Below are positions 24,263 to 37,233 of a stretch of 64,000 nucleotides of DNA, in pieces. The notes beneath the pieces were generated by a model. The model was given only the letters and a program-made list of their open reading frames with translations. It was not told the origin of the DNA and did no database searches. Source of the stretch: Trematomus loennbergii (taxonomy: Eukaryota; Chordata; Actinopteri; Perciformes; Nototheniidae); NCBI GenBank assembly GCA_012861695.1, contig JAAOOA010000127.1:28204502-28268501 (forward strand), given 5' to 3'. The translations under genes were made by a program, and so were the position numbers. The first letter of the stretch is position 1. Each line of letters begins with the position of its first letter.

Positions 24263-25240
24263 ACAACATTCATAATTAAGTAAAGATAACACCCTTTTCA
24301 CCCCGGTTACATTTTCCATTTGCCTTGTACGATGGGCGCTGTAAGTGATGAAAGTGGGGGATGTTGGCTTGTCAGGCGCCCGCAGCTCACAGCCAAAGTG
24401 AGAGAGAGAGAGAGCGGGGGCGCACCGATACCGGCAGGGATCGTTGTTAGCTTCTGCTGCACTAACGGATATAAGAAGCTGTTTCTACAATAATGTGGAG
24501 GGAGAGTTCTGTCCTGTCAGACTGAGAGGCTCAGTGAGGTAAAGGACTCTGAGTGTTTAGATAGTTCACTTTAGTCTAAGTTATCTCAGTGGGTCTCAAA
24601 CGGTTTGGTCGCAATTTATGTAAACAAATATTTCCAAGGCACACCTTTATAATAATTGGAATAAATAACAACAGGTTTGAAATCATTCCAATGTATACTA
24701 TAGGACAGTAAACCAAACATATCGTTTAAAACTGGAGATATTAAAAATATGCATGAATAAATAAATGTTAACTAGGTAAAATAAATATGAATGAACAACA
24801 AAAATAAAATAAGTTACATTTATTTGTTATTGGCTATGTTCATATACTTATTTGATTATTCAAATGCAAACCGATCTTTTTCATAGTGTTTAGAGTTGTA
24901 CCCCCTAGATCTAGTCTCTAATTGTGTGCTCAAGTGCACCAGATTGAAGCATTTTACTTTAAAATGTTCAAAATAATCTTCCCGGGGGGCATATCCCCGG
25001 ACCCCCTAGACGATGTGACGTCCACCCCCCAATGAATACAAGTTCATACAATAATGAATACATTTGAAGTCTTTTTATATAAGCTGTCCACCACGTTTCT
25101 CTTTTTGTAGTGTATTGATCTTTTGTATAGAGGTTTTTCATTGCCAGCTAAAATCTTGCCTAGGGCAGCAAATTGGTCAGAACCAGCCCTGGTGTCATCC
25201 CCACAGCACCCCCCATTTGAAACATGTTCCCACGGCTATG

Positions 25241-25407
25241 CCTCTGCCTCCCCCTCCCCAATTCCAGAGTTTCCTCACCCTTTCTCCACAGCAGCCCCCA
25301 CCCTAAAGGTGCCTCTAAGCACCGCCCTCACCGGGGTCCCTATTTGCGTCACCTTCCAGTTCTACACCCCAGAACCAGAACCAGAACCCAGAGGAGACAG
25401 CAAGTGA
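25241..25407 (+). pseudogene. 3' part of the unit-2 proline-rich ORF, separated by hAT and BEL
   Basis: Starts with the right-hand TSD cctctgcc (25241-25248) and encodes the C-terminal part ending EPEPEPRGDSK and a stop, the same as in the uninterrupted copies. It is separated from its 5' part by 8.5 kb of transposons. Confidence 0.4.
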
Positions 25408-25421
25408 TCCAAAGAGACTAA

Positions 25422-26183
25422 TGGCGCGTTTCCACTACAGCCCGCAGCCCGGTTTAAGAGGGCTGTGACGTCAGCGGCCCGTCTTTGGTTGCGTTTCCAC
25501 TTGGCCTAGTATCGGCCGGCGGGTCCTAATTCACAGTTTTTCTGGCCTCATAAAATCGTGGGGCCAGGGCCAGAGACAACGAGGCTGAGTCGGGCTGAGT
25601 ATGCTAAACTAGAGAGAGCGTCGCTGGCAAGGGGGCAACAACTACAACAAGATGGACATATTTGACCGTGATTTAATTGTAATACACGTTTCAAAATGAT
25701 GCCGAAGTAACAACATACTGATACCGGTTAGTAAAAACCATGAATTAATGCTTTGGCAAGTCTGCAGACAGACGGCAGGCGAAAAACCTTTTAAATGCTT
25801 GTTTTCTAAATGGAGATTGGCTAAGCTAACGCAGTATATGCCCCGACCGTCCACACTCACAACAACGGCCTATACAGACATAAATAAAGCAGCGACTGTA
25901 TTCACCATGACACAGGCAGTCTGTGGTTTGTACTTGTTTAACTTTTGTCTAGTTTCTGAACATATATGAGGAGCTGTGAGCTCTGAGTGCTAACAGCTAA
26001 CCGCTGTGTTGTTTTTCTGGGGTCCTCTGAAGATCACGTCACGGCTCCGCCTACACTGTGTTACTATAGATACTGCCCCAGTTCCCAAACTGTAATGGAA
26101 ATGCGCCATAAAGTGAGCCAGTCCTAACGAGGCCCAGCCATACCGAGCGGGGCCGAGCGAGGACGTGTAATGGAAACTCGCCA
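25422..26183. mobile_element. PIF/Harbinger-type MITE
   Basis: Ends TGGCGCGTTTCCACTACA and, inverted, TGGCGAGTTTCCATTACA, flanked by TAA at 25419-25421 and 26184-26186. A 3-base TWA target duplication is the mark of PIF/Harbinger. The empty site (gagactaagtgaag) is present in units 3 (near 34917) and 4 (near 55973). 762 bp, no transposase ORF. Confidence 0.8.
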
Positions 26184-26729
26184 TAAGTGAAGTGTTTTGG
26201 ACGTGCTGCTCTCTGACAGAGGGTCTGTGAGGGTCTGAACGTAATCTGATTTTAAATAAAATACATCATTGCGGTCTGGTTTTATGTACTTTATAACTCT
26301 ATCATCTTTATTTTCCATTTCATTGTATTTTTGAATGACTTTTTTTATGTTTTAATCTATTTTATTTTCACATTTTTATCAATTGCTTGTCAAACCCTTT
26401 GCAGTGTATCAGAGGAGCTCTAAAAGGTGCTATATCATTGTTTTAAATGTGATAACTGGTCATCATTTTTATCGTTTTTTTACTTTACTTCTTTATTCTA
26501 CCTATTTCTATTATTAAGATTTAATCATTTTAATAATCATAATTTGTATTCACTGTATTTTCACTTAAATGTTGTTTATTATGACTTTTATTAGTTTTAT
26601 TTTCAACATTTTACCACTTTTTAAAATCCTCATGTTTGCCAATTGGTCGTCAAACACAGATTAATAAAGTATTTTTGTTATATCATCAGTTTTATTTTCT
26701 ATTTCCCAATAATTGTTGTTGATCATTAT

Positions 26730-29667
26730 CCAATCCAATCCACTTTATTTCTATAGCACATTTAAAAACAACAGAGTAGAACAAAGTGCTGTACATCAAC
26801 AACTGTATAAATAGCTTAGCATAAATACATGAAAAACAGACAGCTGCCCCCCCACTGTAGAGCCTTGCCCCCCCAGCTGCCCCCCTAACTTTTGTTTCCC
26901 TAAAACTGTACTAAAACAAACTACACTATTTCCACAAGCTTCTCAAGCAACGAAACAAGCATTACATTAGTTAAAAGTGAATCATTTTAAATATAATTTT
27001 AGGCCCGTTAAAAACGCAGCTACGGCCCTGCATTAAACTGCGGAGCGGCGTTCACACAGACCGCGGCTCACAGAGCTGCAGAGAGGGAGCGAGCTGTCCC
27101 AGCACCTGAGGGTGGATCAGCTTCCCTGGGAGCATTTCCCCTTCCACTAGTTTTGTTTTTACTAAGGACGAGAGCTTGAAACTAAATATTAATAAAACGC
27201 AGCCGTTTGAATCGATAGCGTTTAACAGACGGGCGCTGTTTGGGGTTACGTTACAAAATACTACGCAGACAGCGCTAGCTGGGAGATCGATCACTTTGCT
27301 AAACTATGCGGTTGGCCTACTATTAAATCCACGTAAACTACACATCACAGCAATGAGGCCAGATCAATGAAACCAGGATACATCCTTTACCGTAAAAACT
27401 GGATCTAAACACAGCTGCCTGTCTGCGTTTGATAAATACTTTCTGATGTTTATTTATGATATGCTACTTATTAGCTACATGGCCCTAACGTGTAAAGTTA
27501 TACAAGCATTTGTACCAGTGCTTTTCACAAGTAGACTCTTGCAGGCCAGAGTAGCTGGAGTGACTCAACAACAACAAAAAGACATATCTGAGAAGTGATC
27601 AGGACGAACAGAAAGAGGAAAATGAAAAGAGAGTTCACTGAAGAGACCAGGAGGGTCAGAGCAGGAGGAAGAGGAGAAGATGAAGACATGTATGTGAGGA
27701 ATAAAGATGAAGTGTCAGAAAGAGGGACAGAGGCAGTGATCAGGAGGCAGAGGAGACTCCAGCTGGACCACATGGTATGTTCTTATTCTCCTTACATATT
27801 CCATCACAGCAGCACAATCTAGCAGCTCTTAGTATTGACAAATATTGAAATGTGTTGCTGCACAGGTCACCTTTAGCTCTCTGAAGAGATGGGTGATGTC
27901 ATTTGTGTACTTAATTATAACTAAGTACTTTACTGTACTTACAGTAAGCAGAATTCTGAGTATTCTCTGAATCGGGTGCCTTTTGGGTCTTTACATCTTT
28001 GAAAAATGAAACCAAAATGTTTGGTCATAACATCTGGTAGTGGACTACTTACATTTTCCACCTCAGGCACAAAATAAAATAATTACTAGGAATTTCCTTG
28101 AAAAAATGTAACAGGGTTGAGGTTTTTGACAAAAAGTAGCCATGAGACCTTGTTTAGCTAAGATATGGCACCACATGGAAGTCAAGGACATTACAAAATT
28201 GTAATATTTTGCAAAACTATTGTTTATTTTGTAATAAACAATTATTTACTATTATTAATTCATATAACAGAGTTGAAATGTTGAGTTTGTCAATCTTAAT
28301 CTGGAAATACAAAAACTGAAATATAGGTAAGAGAAGAAACTGACACTTGCCTTTCTTTGCCATCTTTTCTTCAGAAGACTTTTGTGATGTAATTCCCTCA
28401 ATGCAGATCACACATGGACTGATCCATTATTTTAATAGAAGGGTAAATGGTATGGCGTGACGGGGTTGAAACAAACTGAGGGATGTGTGTCAATATTGCA
28501 ATTTCATAGATAATTCAAGTATTTTTTCAGAATTTCTTTTTGATCAGTTAAGTTGACAAGCATATTAGCAGCAACATTTTGGGATAATTGGCCATTTTGA
28601 TTTGTTTAATATTAAATTAATATGTAATAATGCTTAGTGAGGACATGCAAATATGTCTGTCTACTACTAAGACAACACATTTTTTTAAACTAAATATATA
28701 TATATATTTAGTTTGACATTGTAATGCAAAACAACCTGTTCCATTAATTCATTGCTTTAAAATAAATGTTGTAGTTTCCTTTCATTTAAAATTGTTGAAG
28801 TAAGCTTGGGGGACTCAAAGTGCACCCGATTGTTTGTCTGAACACCTTGTTTCTCTTGTGCATTAAGAACACTTGTGTTAGGGCATGAATTAACAATAAA
28901 TAGGTTATATACAGTATAAAATACCACGTAATATCCGCCCTCCCATGCCACCCTGGCATGACCTCTTGCCCCCCCTTTGCCACCCCATGTAAAATGTTCT
29001 AGAACCGCCACTGAACATGAGACAATGAAACCAGATCAAAGCCACAGACTGAGAAACTCTCCTACATGACGTAAAAACAATACAAAACACTAGTAAGATA
29101 AAAACCCAAATGTAAAAGCACAAGTGTCACATGGTCTGTAAATGCCAGGGAAAAGAAGTGGGTATTTAAACGAGATTTACAAACAGGCAGAGTTGGAGCA
29201 AGTCTAACCTGGAGGGGCAATTTGTTCCATACTTTTGGAGCTGCAACAGCAAAGGCTCTGTCTCCTCGCTGCTCTAACCTTGATTTAGGGACGACCAGAA
29301 GGAGTCTGTCAGCCGACCTCAGTGACCGTGTGGGTGTGTATGGTTTTAAAAGATCTGCCAGGTACGGTGGGGCTAAACCGTTTAGGGCTTGGTATGCGAA
29401 CAGTAACATTTTAAGTTGTATTCTAAAATTGACTGGTAGCCAATGTAAAGAGGCGAGTACAGGCGTAATATGTTCACGCCTGCCTGTCCTTGTAAGGAGG
29501 CGTGCAGCAGCATTCTGGACCAGCTATAGGCGAGACAGGGAAGCCTGGCTTACTCCAATGTACAGAGCGTTGCAGTAATCCAGTTTAGTGGATATAAAAC
29601 AATGTATTACTCTCTCAAAGTCATTAAAAGAAAGGAAAGGCTTGACCTTTGCTAAAATTCTTTATGA
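26730..29667 (-). mobile_element. 5'-truncated LINE (Rex1/L2 group), unit 2
   Basis: Orthologue of the unit 1 LINE, same tail (caatccaatccactttattt) and same RT end (29062-29667). It also carries the hAT element, whose left end is deleted here. Confidence 0.75.
26843..29013. mobile_element. hAT-type element B, unit 2, left end deleted
   Basis: The left terminus is lost (acagacagctgcccccc joins inside the element); the right end CCACTG is followed by aacatgag, a one-base variant of the unit 1 TSD. It contains a longer version of the basic ORF, MKREF...LQLDHM, followed by GTATGT, which could be a splice donor; no acceptor context convinces. Confidence 0.7.
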
Positions 29668-31299
29668 CTTGTTTTATTTTACACACTTTGAACATCCTCA
29701 TTGCTGTTGTTTGTCAAACACAAGTCTAAATATCCGACTCCACTTGGCTTCACATTCATCACGTTTCCTTAAATTTGTGTTTTATTCGTTATAAATGGTG
29801 CTAATGATGGAGCTTTATATGAGCGTCTGAAAACGTAATCTAATTAAATGTCATTATCTTTGTCAATAAATCGTTCCGAGGACAACACAGTAAAACAAGA
29901 TCTTCATAAAATTCTGTATTTTATTGGGTATTTGTATTAATTAACACAAGCTAATGATTAATTAAGGAAAAAGGCAAGACTTGGAACATATCTCCATAGC
30001 AACAAGACATTTTCTCTGCTGGTTTGAGAGAGTTAGCACATTGAAACGCCCGATCAGTGATTCCTTTTTAATCTGGAAGGTAAGAATTCTGTTCTTTTCT
30101 ATGAAGTCTGAGCGCTTTGATTACAGCGAGGTGTCTGAGGGCTGGTAAGATATTTAGACTATGTAACACTTGCACTTCTATTGGCTAGCGCTCCAACACA
30201 TTTGTACGTGATAGGTTCGCCTCTAAGTGGTTGACCAATCACAACAGAGCCTAACCTGCCTGAAACGCCTCTATTGGACTCCTGACATCCTAGTTATCTT
30301 TTAACGCTGTCAGCTATATTTGTTTATCTGTAAGTAACGTGTTTTGTGAAACATGTCACAGTAGAGGCACAAGATACAACTAGGAAATGCATAATAGTAT
30401 ATGGACATAATACAAGAAGAACATCCTTTTTTGTTTTTGAAAGACAAACCTTTATTAATGATCCAAACATTTAATTTGATCACACATCCCATCAGTAAAG
30501 TCTGTTCAATGATTTCATGATCAGTTTCACTTTATCCACACCATGAATGTGTTTCATCTCAGCTATTTCAAACAGAATCATACATGATTTCCTTATTGAT
30601 TATTATCATGATAATTATGTTCTATAAAACATCAGAGTACCCAATTTCTATTTGGACAACAACAACAACAACAACAATTAGTCTGCAAAACAATAACTGT
30701 AATATTATACAATGTATTTCCCAAGCAAAGACTCTAAGCTATTTACAGGAGAATAATACATGATGTACTTATTGATTATGATCATGACAGTAAGTAATAT
30801 CATTTTAAATAAACATGTTATGATGAAATAAGTGTTATAACCATCTGGGAACTCATTTGTTAGTTAATTTGGGCAACAATAACATTTAATCTGTCAAATA
30901 ATACATGTGATTATAAATGTCTCTATTGTTTTAGAAAGTGAATAAAATGTGTACAATAAAAGAAGCTCTGCTGCTTTCTCTCTGAAGACTCGTGCATTAC
31001 AAGAGAAACAACAACATGAATCAAAAGAAATATCCAACACATATTTAGAGCAAAGTTTACATATCAGTTCAGGTGAACAAGGATCCTCCTGAGCAGTGAC
31101 AGCCTCCATGGCTACACAGACACAGGAAGGAGCCGGAAGAAAGTCCAACATTTACAGAACAACTCATGAGAAGATGTTGAAGCACATCCCATCATGTTTG
31201 ATTGACAGCTGATCTCTGCACAGTGAAGACATGAACAATCAGCTCTGATGGACACACGGTGAGTTTAAGAAGTAGAAGAGTTCCTCCAATGACTTCAGG

Positions 31300-32938
31300 C
31301 TATTTGAGTTTACAAAACTCAGCAGTGTTCCATATATAAAGCCAAACTCCAGCATGTAGCGGCTGAGTGAATGTGGTCTGGACTCTGTGGAGGAGAGTCA
31401 TGGTTTCAGAGACGCTGTAGAAGGACAGAATACCTGCTCTGTGATCCAGGTACACTCCTACTCTGGAGGACTGAGGACCTGAGACGGGAGTGTGATACTG
31501 TTGTAACGAAATGAATAACTGTTTTGGTCAATAAGGACCAAGATTTGTCATTGTCCAAATCACTTTCATCCCTGCTCTCTGCTGATATTCTTGTATGCGA
31601 CTGCTACATAAACTCTCCCCCTCTCCACTCCACCTCCCAGTAACAACGTCCAGTCAGACTCTCTCTACTCAGGACCTGAGGACATACAGTGAATCTGTCT
31701 GGGTGACTAGAATAAGACTGTTTGTTTCATGTGTTGCTTTTCTGCTCCCCTCAGATAATACCAGCTGTGTGTGCTGTGTTTGGATCCAGTGTGATCTCCT
31801 GTGAATATGTTAAGAACCCAGCTCTGGTGGTGGGCTCTGCTGCTGACAGTAAAACATCCACCTCAGTCGGTGAGACGTTTGTCCATTCCTCTCTCAGGAC
31901 GTCCTGTAGTTTGTCTCTGACTGCTGACAGGGCCGCCGTCACGTCCTCAAAGTAGCTCAGAGGACGGATGTTGATGCTGGATGAGTGTGTAGGTTCACTG
32001 AGGGCTGACAGTGAGGGGTAGCTGTGCAGAAACTGGTTGTGATCCTCTGTGTGAGACAGCAGCTTCAGCTCAGCGTCTCTCCTCTTCAGCTCAGAGATCT
32101 CCTGCTCCAGCTTCTCCTGAAGCTCTTTGACTCGACTCACTTCTCTCTTCTGCTGGGATCTGACCTGCTGCTTCACATCAGAGCTTCTTTTCTCCATGAG
32201 ACGGATCAGCTCAGTGAACATCTTCTCACTGTCCTCCACTGCTTTATCAGCAGAGCCATTGACGGCCTCCACCTCCTGCTGAAGCAGCTTCACCTCCTTC
32301 TCTCCGTCCTGGATTCTCTGCTGGATGTTTAGTCGACTCCCCTCCAGCTCTCTCTGCCTCTCAGTCCTCTCTGCTGCAGCTGACACCGTGTCGTGGCCTT
32401 TGTGTTCGTCCACAGAGCAGATAAACAGATACACTGCTGATCAGTGCGGCAGAACATCTTCATCACCTCGTCGTGACGAGAGCAGATGTTCTCCTGGAGC
32501 TTCTTGGAGGGCTCCACCAGCTTGTGTTTTTTAAAGACAGGATTCATAATGAGGCTGGAGGTGTTTGTCACAGTAAGAGGCCACACACTGCAGACAGGAC
32601 TTACAGGCTCTCAGTTTCCTCCCAGTGCAGACATCACAGGCCACATCTTCAGCTCCAGCATAGCAGAGATCAGCAGGAGCAGGTGGGGGTCCAGTCTTCT
32701 TCAGCTCCTCCACTAAAGCTGCTAACATGGTGTTTTTCAGCACAGGCCTCGGTGTGAAGCTCTGCCTACACTGAGGGCAGCTGTGGATCTTCTTCTCATC
32801 CTCTCCGTCCCAGAAGCCTGTAATACACTTCATGCAGTAGCTGTGTCCACAGGGAGTCGTCACCGGATCCTTCAGTAGATCCAGACAGATGGACAAGATA
32901 AAGGTTTCCCGGTCCAGCTGAACTCCTTTCTGCGCCAT
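31300..32938 (-). pseudogene. TRIM-family E3 ubiquitin ligase, copy 3, RING cysteine lost
   Basis: Same architecture, ATG at 32938. The first ORF runs through the RING and B-box 1 to about 32531. However, a one-base deletion next to a small insertion changes SCPIC to LSIC, so the first zinc-binding cysteine of the RING is missing although the frame survives. Frame then breaks at 32540 between B-box 1 and B-box 2, at 32420 inside B-box 2, and at about 31760 at the PRY start. The coiled coil (about 31860-32400) is open. SPRY (31310-31740) is spread over several frames with small deletions. RING zinc binding, and so E3 activity, would be expected to fail even if the later breaks were errors. Confidence 0.85.
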
Positions 32939-32966
32939 TTCACCTCTCAGTAGCAGCGAGTGTGTG

Positions 32967-32978
32967 AGTTTCACTTCC
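32967..32978 (-). promoter_or_regulatory. EICE/ISRE-like motif upstream of TRIM copy 3
   Basis: Identical motif, 29 bases before the ATG at 32938. Confidence 0.5.
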
Positions 32979-33473
32979 TGAGAGCTGAAACTAGTGTGAC
33001 AGGTTATCTGAACACAGGTGTGTGGGCGTGAATGTGGCCTATCAGCTCTTGTTCTTTACCCACATGTTGGTTACACCCCTCCTCCTCAGTGTGGATCTGA
33101 AGGGGAGGAACCAGGAAACAGAGTGGAGCTGGCTGTGTCTGAGAGCAGGAAGAAGAGGGAGGGCTTATCAAACTCTGAGTCATTCAGGAGAGGAGCAGCG
33201 CTCAGACTCTGACCTACACAGAGCCTCGGTTACAACCTGCTCTTCATTTGAAAAGAGCTTTTAGTTGTAAAATAAGTTGGTAAACTTACAAATCTGAAGG
33301 GGGTTAAATACTTGTGTTGTGGCAATTTATCACAGGAAAGAATGAAACAGAGAGGAATCAATAAAACACAAACACAGATATAGCTGAATGTCTGTGACCA
33401 TTTTAAAGTTGGAATAAAGTCTCTAGTTGAAAGTATGTGGAAGGAGAAGCATTTTGCACACGGCGTAGGTGAA

Positions 33474-34022
33474 CCCTTATGTTGTGTTCGGGTCTCCCGT
33501 GACCCGTTTCAAGTTTAAATTATATAATAACTACGCTCTAGTTTTTTGTACGGAACAAGGCTTCATGATATCCTCCACAACAGATATATAAACTCTACAA
33601 AACTGATTTTGACCATTTTTGCCCAGTCTGAAGGTCTCTAAAAAAAGTGTATCATTTGGTGTTCGGGTCTGGGGAGACCCAGCAGAATTGTTTTGGGTCA
33701 CTCGGGGTCAAATTTGGCCCAATCAAGATTCATCTTTGACTTTAGACACCCCTCCCCCCCCCCTTCATCCACTGTAACATAATTTAATCTGGGAGATTGT
33801 ATTCTAATATTAGTCTATTATAGTCAGATAACGTAATGATCCACTGTCTTCACTATAGTGAATATAATGAGTGAATTGAATCACATATAAATATGTGGTG
33901 TAATGTGTTTTGGGCCATAACATTAAATTACAACAGGATTGTACGGTTATGAATGCATAATTAGTTATGATGTAGTTAAAACAATATTGGATGATAGTCA
34001 TTATTTTTGTGTGTTTTGGACT
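33474..34022. mobile_element. piggyBac-like MITE, unit 3, right end replaced
   Basis: The left end and body match the MITE in unit 2. At about 34022 the sequence enters a LINE fragment, and the right end of the MITE is absent. Confidence 0.55.
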
Positions 34023-34024
34023 GA

Positions 34025-34396
34025 GATTAAACATGCTGCGAATGGATCTGACCCTTCCTACATCCAGGACATGGTTAAACCATTCACCCCAGCGCGTGCA
34101 CTTCGCTCTGCATCAGCCAAACGGCTCGCTGCACCTCACTGCGAGGGGGACCCTAGTTCCCATCAGCAAAAACACGTTGGTTTGCTATCCTGGCTCCAAA
34201 ATGGTGGAATGAGTTCCCCATTGAAATCAGACAGCAGATAGCTTACACATCTTCAGGCGCAGACTGAAAACTCATCTCTTTCGACTCCACTTCGAGCGAT
34301 AGAATTACTAACAAAGCACTTATATACTAACAAAGGACTGGCTTATCTAAAGCCAGTTGAGTAGCACTTGAAATGTTTTGGCTCAATGAAACCTGA
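34025..34396 (+). mobile_element. LINE 3' fragment (L2-like), unit 3
   Basis: Same fragment as 5470-6300 but without the nested LINE (clean junction near 34262) and cut at 34396, where it joins directly to the pyrimidine tract before the proline-rich ORF. Confidence 0.6.
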
Positions 34397-34418
34397 TGTA
34401 CTTTTTACCCTCCAACAG

Positions 34419-34906
34419 ATGTGTCTCAATGGAGAAGAAGAAACCTCAGATTCCTTAGAGTCCATCGAAGTGAGTTCCTCCGAGGAGACGTCCCCCGCTG
34501 TGTCCCCTTCCCAGGAGACGTCCCCACAGGACGCCATCACAGAGACACCCCTACGTGATCCAGGAGACTGAACCTCCTTCCTCACTCCCTTCCTCACCTC
34601 CTCCCCTCCTCATCTCCTTCCCTCCTCTCCTCTCAGAGGACCCTCAGACCTCCACAGACCCCCTCCCTCTCCTCCCTGAAGACCCAGCAAACATAGCTCT
34701 GTTTGTGGACGTTTCTCCGAGCGCTGACCTCCTGAACGTCCTCTGCCTCCCCCTCCCCAATTCCAGAGTTTCCTCACCCTTTCTCCACAGCAGCCCCCAC
34801 CCTAAATGTGCCTCTAAGCACCGCCCTCACCGGGGTCCCTGTTTGCGCCACCTTCCAGTTCTACACCCCAGAACCAGAACCAGAACCCAGAGGAGACAGC
34901 AAGTGA
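34419..34906 (+). pseudogene. Proline/serine-rich ORF of unknown function, unit 3
   Basis: Copy without transposons. A first ORF (34419-34571) ends in TPLRDPGD; the second half is open in another frame, ending at GDSK and a stop at 34904-34906. Its upstream flank is replaced by a LINE tail up to the pyrimidine tract. Confidence 0.35.
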
Positions 34907-35304
34907 TCCAAAGAGACTAAGTGAAGTGTTTTGGCCGTGCTGCTCTCTGACAGAGGGTCTGTGAGGGTCTGAACGTAATCTGATTTTAAATAAAATACAT
35001 CATTGCGGTCTGGTTATTATGTACTTTATAACTCTATCATCTTTATTTTCCATTTCATTGTATTTTTGAATGACTTTTTTATTGTTTTAATCTATTTTAT
35101 TTTCACATTTTTATCAATTGCTTGTCAAACCCTTTGAAGTGTATCAGAGGAGCTCTAAAAGGTGCTATAGCATTGTTTTAAATGTGATAATTGGTCATCA
35201 TTTCATCGTTATTTTTACTTTACTTCTTTTATTCTACCTATTTCTATTATTAAGATTTAATCATTTTAATAATCATAATTTTTATTCACTGTATTTTTAC
35301 TTAA

Positions 35305-35560
35305 AGGGGACCTATCATGCAAAATGCACTTTTGTACGTCTTTGATACATGAATATGTGTCCCCGGTGTTCCAGGGAACTCACCAAGTGTCAGAAAACAC
35401 AACCCTCTCTATTTTCCTTCATACCCAAATCTAAAAAAAAGGGTCTGCAACGGATCTGATAAAAACGTATCCAGATTTGAACACGTTACTGACGTCAGGA
35501 CGGTGGCGCTACGGCTATTGGGCCAACTCTCCACCTATCAGGGGAATGTGGGGTTGGGCC
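35305..35560. mobile_element. TTAA-flanked repeat, plus orientation
   Basis: Begins AGGGGACCTATCATGC right after TTAA at 35301-35304, in sequence that reads through in unit 4 (cacttaaatgttg). Related copies lie inverted at 37575-37791 and at 50350-50408. TTAA target use suggests piggyBac. Its right end was not found, so the length is a guess. Confidence 0.5.
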
Positions 35561-35880
35561 ACGGCCGGCCATTGCCGCTCGAAAGCACTGGAGACGCTGT
35601 AGTACATATGCCAGGCCTGTAAGTGGCGCTGTAGTCTGCCACAAAAGCAGCGAAGAAGATTTCCCGCACATGGTTACCATGGTTACCCTTCTGTTTATTC
35701 TCCGCTGTGGCTTTTTTTCTCCCTCCCCGAGGCAAGCGTTTGCTCCCGCTGCTTTAATTCAATGCAATCCCTCCCCGTCAAGACAAGCACTGTAATTCTC
35801 TCCGGTTAGTCCACCAGCAGATGACAAACACCCACCTCTCCGCCTCTTCCAAGGAACGAGGGGACCGTGCGGCAGAGTTT

Positions 35881-36142
35881 CGTTACTTTACTCTACTTTA
35901 CTCGCTACTTTACTCGCTACTTTACTCGTTACTTACTCGCTACTTTACTCGCTACTTTACTCACTACTTTACTCGTTACTTTACTCGCTACTTTACTCGC
36001 AACTTTACTCGCTACTTTACTCGCTACTTTACTCGTTACTTTACTCGCTACTTTACTCGCTACTTTACTCGTTACTTTACTCGCTACTTTACTCGCTACT
36101 GTACTCGCTACTTTACTCGTTACTTTACTCGCTACTTTACTC
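35881..36142. repeat. 12-bp minisatellite, array 1
   Basis: About 22 units of cgctactttact with cgtt, cact and gtac variants. A second, longer array is at 57455. ORFs of TRYF or SLLY repeats are artefacts of the period. Confidence 0.95.
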
Positions 36143-37233
36143 TCTGTTAGTATATGTTAGTTAGTAGTACGTGAGGCCATATGTACAGACATGTACATGG
36201 GACATGAAAACAGTGCATCTCATATTGACAAAAATAAACCTCGCTAACCGAGTTTTCCAAATCACTCTAAAATAAGCCGTTGTGATACACGTGTAGACAA
36301 CGTCTGCAGAATCATAAATGATCATTACATTGGGGTCATTAAACCATTATTTCGCTAAGATAAAAAACATTAAGGTTTTGGATTTTAGTGTAATTCACAA
36401 ATGTTCCACCAGATGGTGCCACACACACCCAGGGGGAAAAGATGATATATTAACCCAGGAATAAGTGGGCAAAATATGGGTACATTAGTGTTTAAAGTCG
36501 GGGAACTGTTTTAATTCAGGACCAGGGTAAAAGTAACACATTTACCCAGGAATAATTGTCTGAATCATGGGTATATTAGTGTTTAAAGCCGTGGGAAATG
36601 TTTTAATTCAACAGGAGAGGGTAATTCAATTGTTACTCAGGGAACAGGGCTGCAAACATGGCTACATGAGTGTTAAAATGCTGTCAAACTGTTTTAATTC
36701 AGTCATAATTGTCGTTTTTAGACGGTGTACATTGGACTCAATAAACATACAGAGTTATGGACATAAATGTGTCAGTATAGACGGGATAATGTACATATTA
36801 ATCATATTTAATTAGTTAAATGTACAATGATGGACAGGAAAAAACGCTCTCTCTCTACCCCGGCCACGCGATAAACAACAGCTGGGAGGAGGCAGCGGCA
36901 CCCCACGCGAACGGGAGAGCCGCACCTCTCCACCATTCCATTTGTATCACCGTATCATTTGTTTAATTAAATGCTGTTTAATGCTGCATAATGACTACTT
37001 TTACTGTCGCTACTTTCACTATATTTTGATGATAATGCTTTTCTACTTTTACTTGAGTCACATTTTGAATGCAGGACTTTTACTGTAATAGAGTATTCCT
37101 ACACTCTGGTACTTCTACTTTTACTCAAGTACAAGACCTGAGTACTTCTCCCACCTCTGAGGAAAAGTCTAAGAACCTGAATGTGACCCTTGACCTCCAT
37201 TGAACCACAGCTGCTTTGTTTCTTTCTCCTCAG
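36143..37233. other. Unassigned stretch before the astacin exons
   Basis: No gene is seen. 36960-37165 (acttttacttgagtcac, tactcaagtacaagacctgagta) resembles a very common fish repeat end made of acttttactcaagta motifs. The 12-bp array may derive from such sequence. The rest is ordinary AT-rich DNA. Confidence 0.4.

Larger units (their letters stand above)
16776..25240. mobile_element. hAT-type transposon A, unit 2, hosting a BEL element
   Basis: Same ends as in unit 1 and an exact 8-base TSD cctctgcc at 16768-16775 and 25241-25248. Removing the nested BEL/Pao element and one of its TSD copies leaves about 1.09 kb, the same length as the copy at 4111-5207. It splits the proline-rich ORF. Confidence 0.8.
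12811..30638. repeat. Tandem segmental duplication unit 2
   Basis: Second copy of the unit, same order as unit 1. It is longer because of a hAT element at 16776-25240 with a BEL/Pao retrotransposon inside it, and a Harbinger-type MITE at 25422-26183. It lacks the internal duplication and the CT-repeat insertion of unit 1. Confidence 0.9.

Noticed and set aside
27595..27822. Basic ORF (KRKMKREF...) followed by a GTATGT donor-like site, as a host exon
   Set aside because: It lies inside hAT B, differs in length between units, and no partner exon was found; a transposon relic or chance is more likely.
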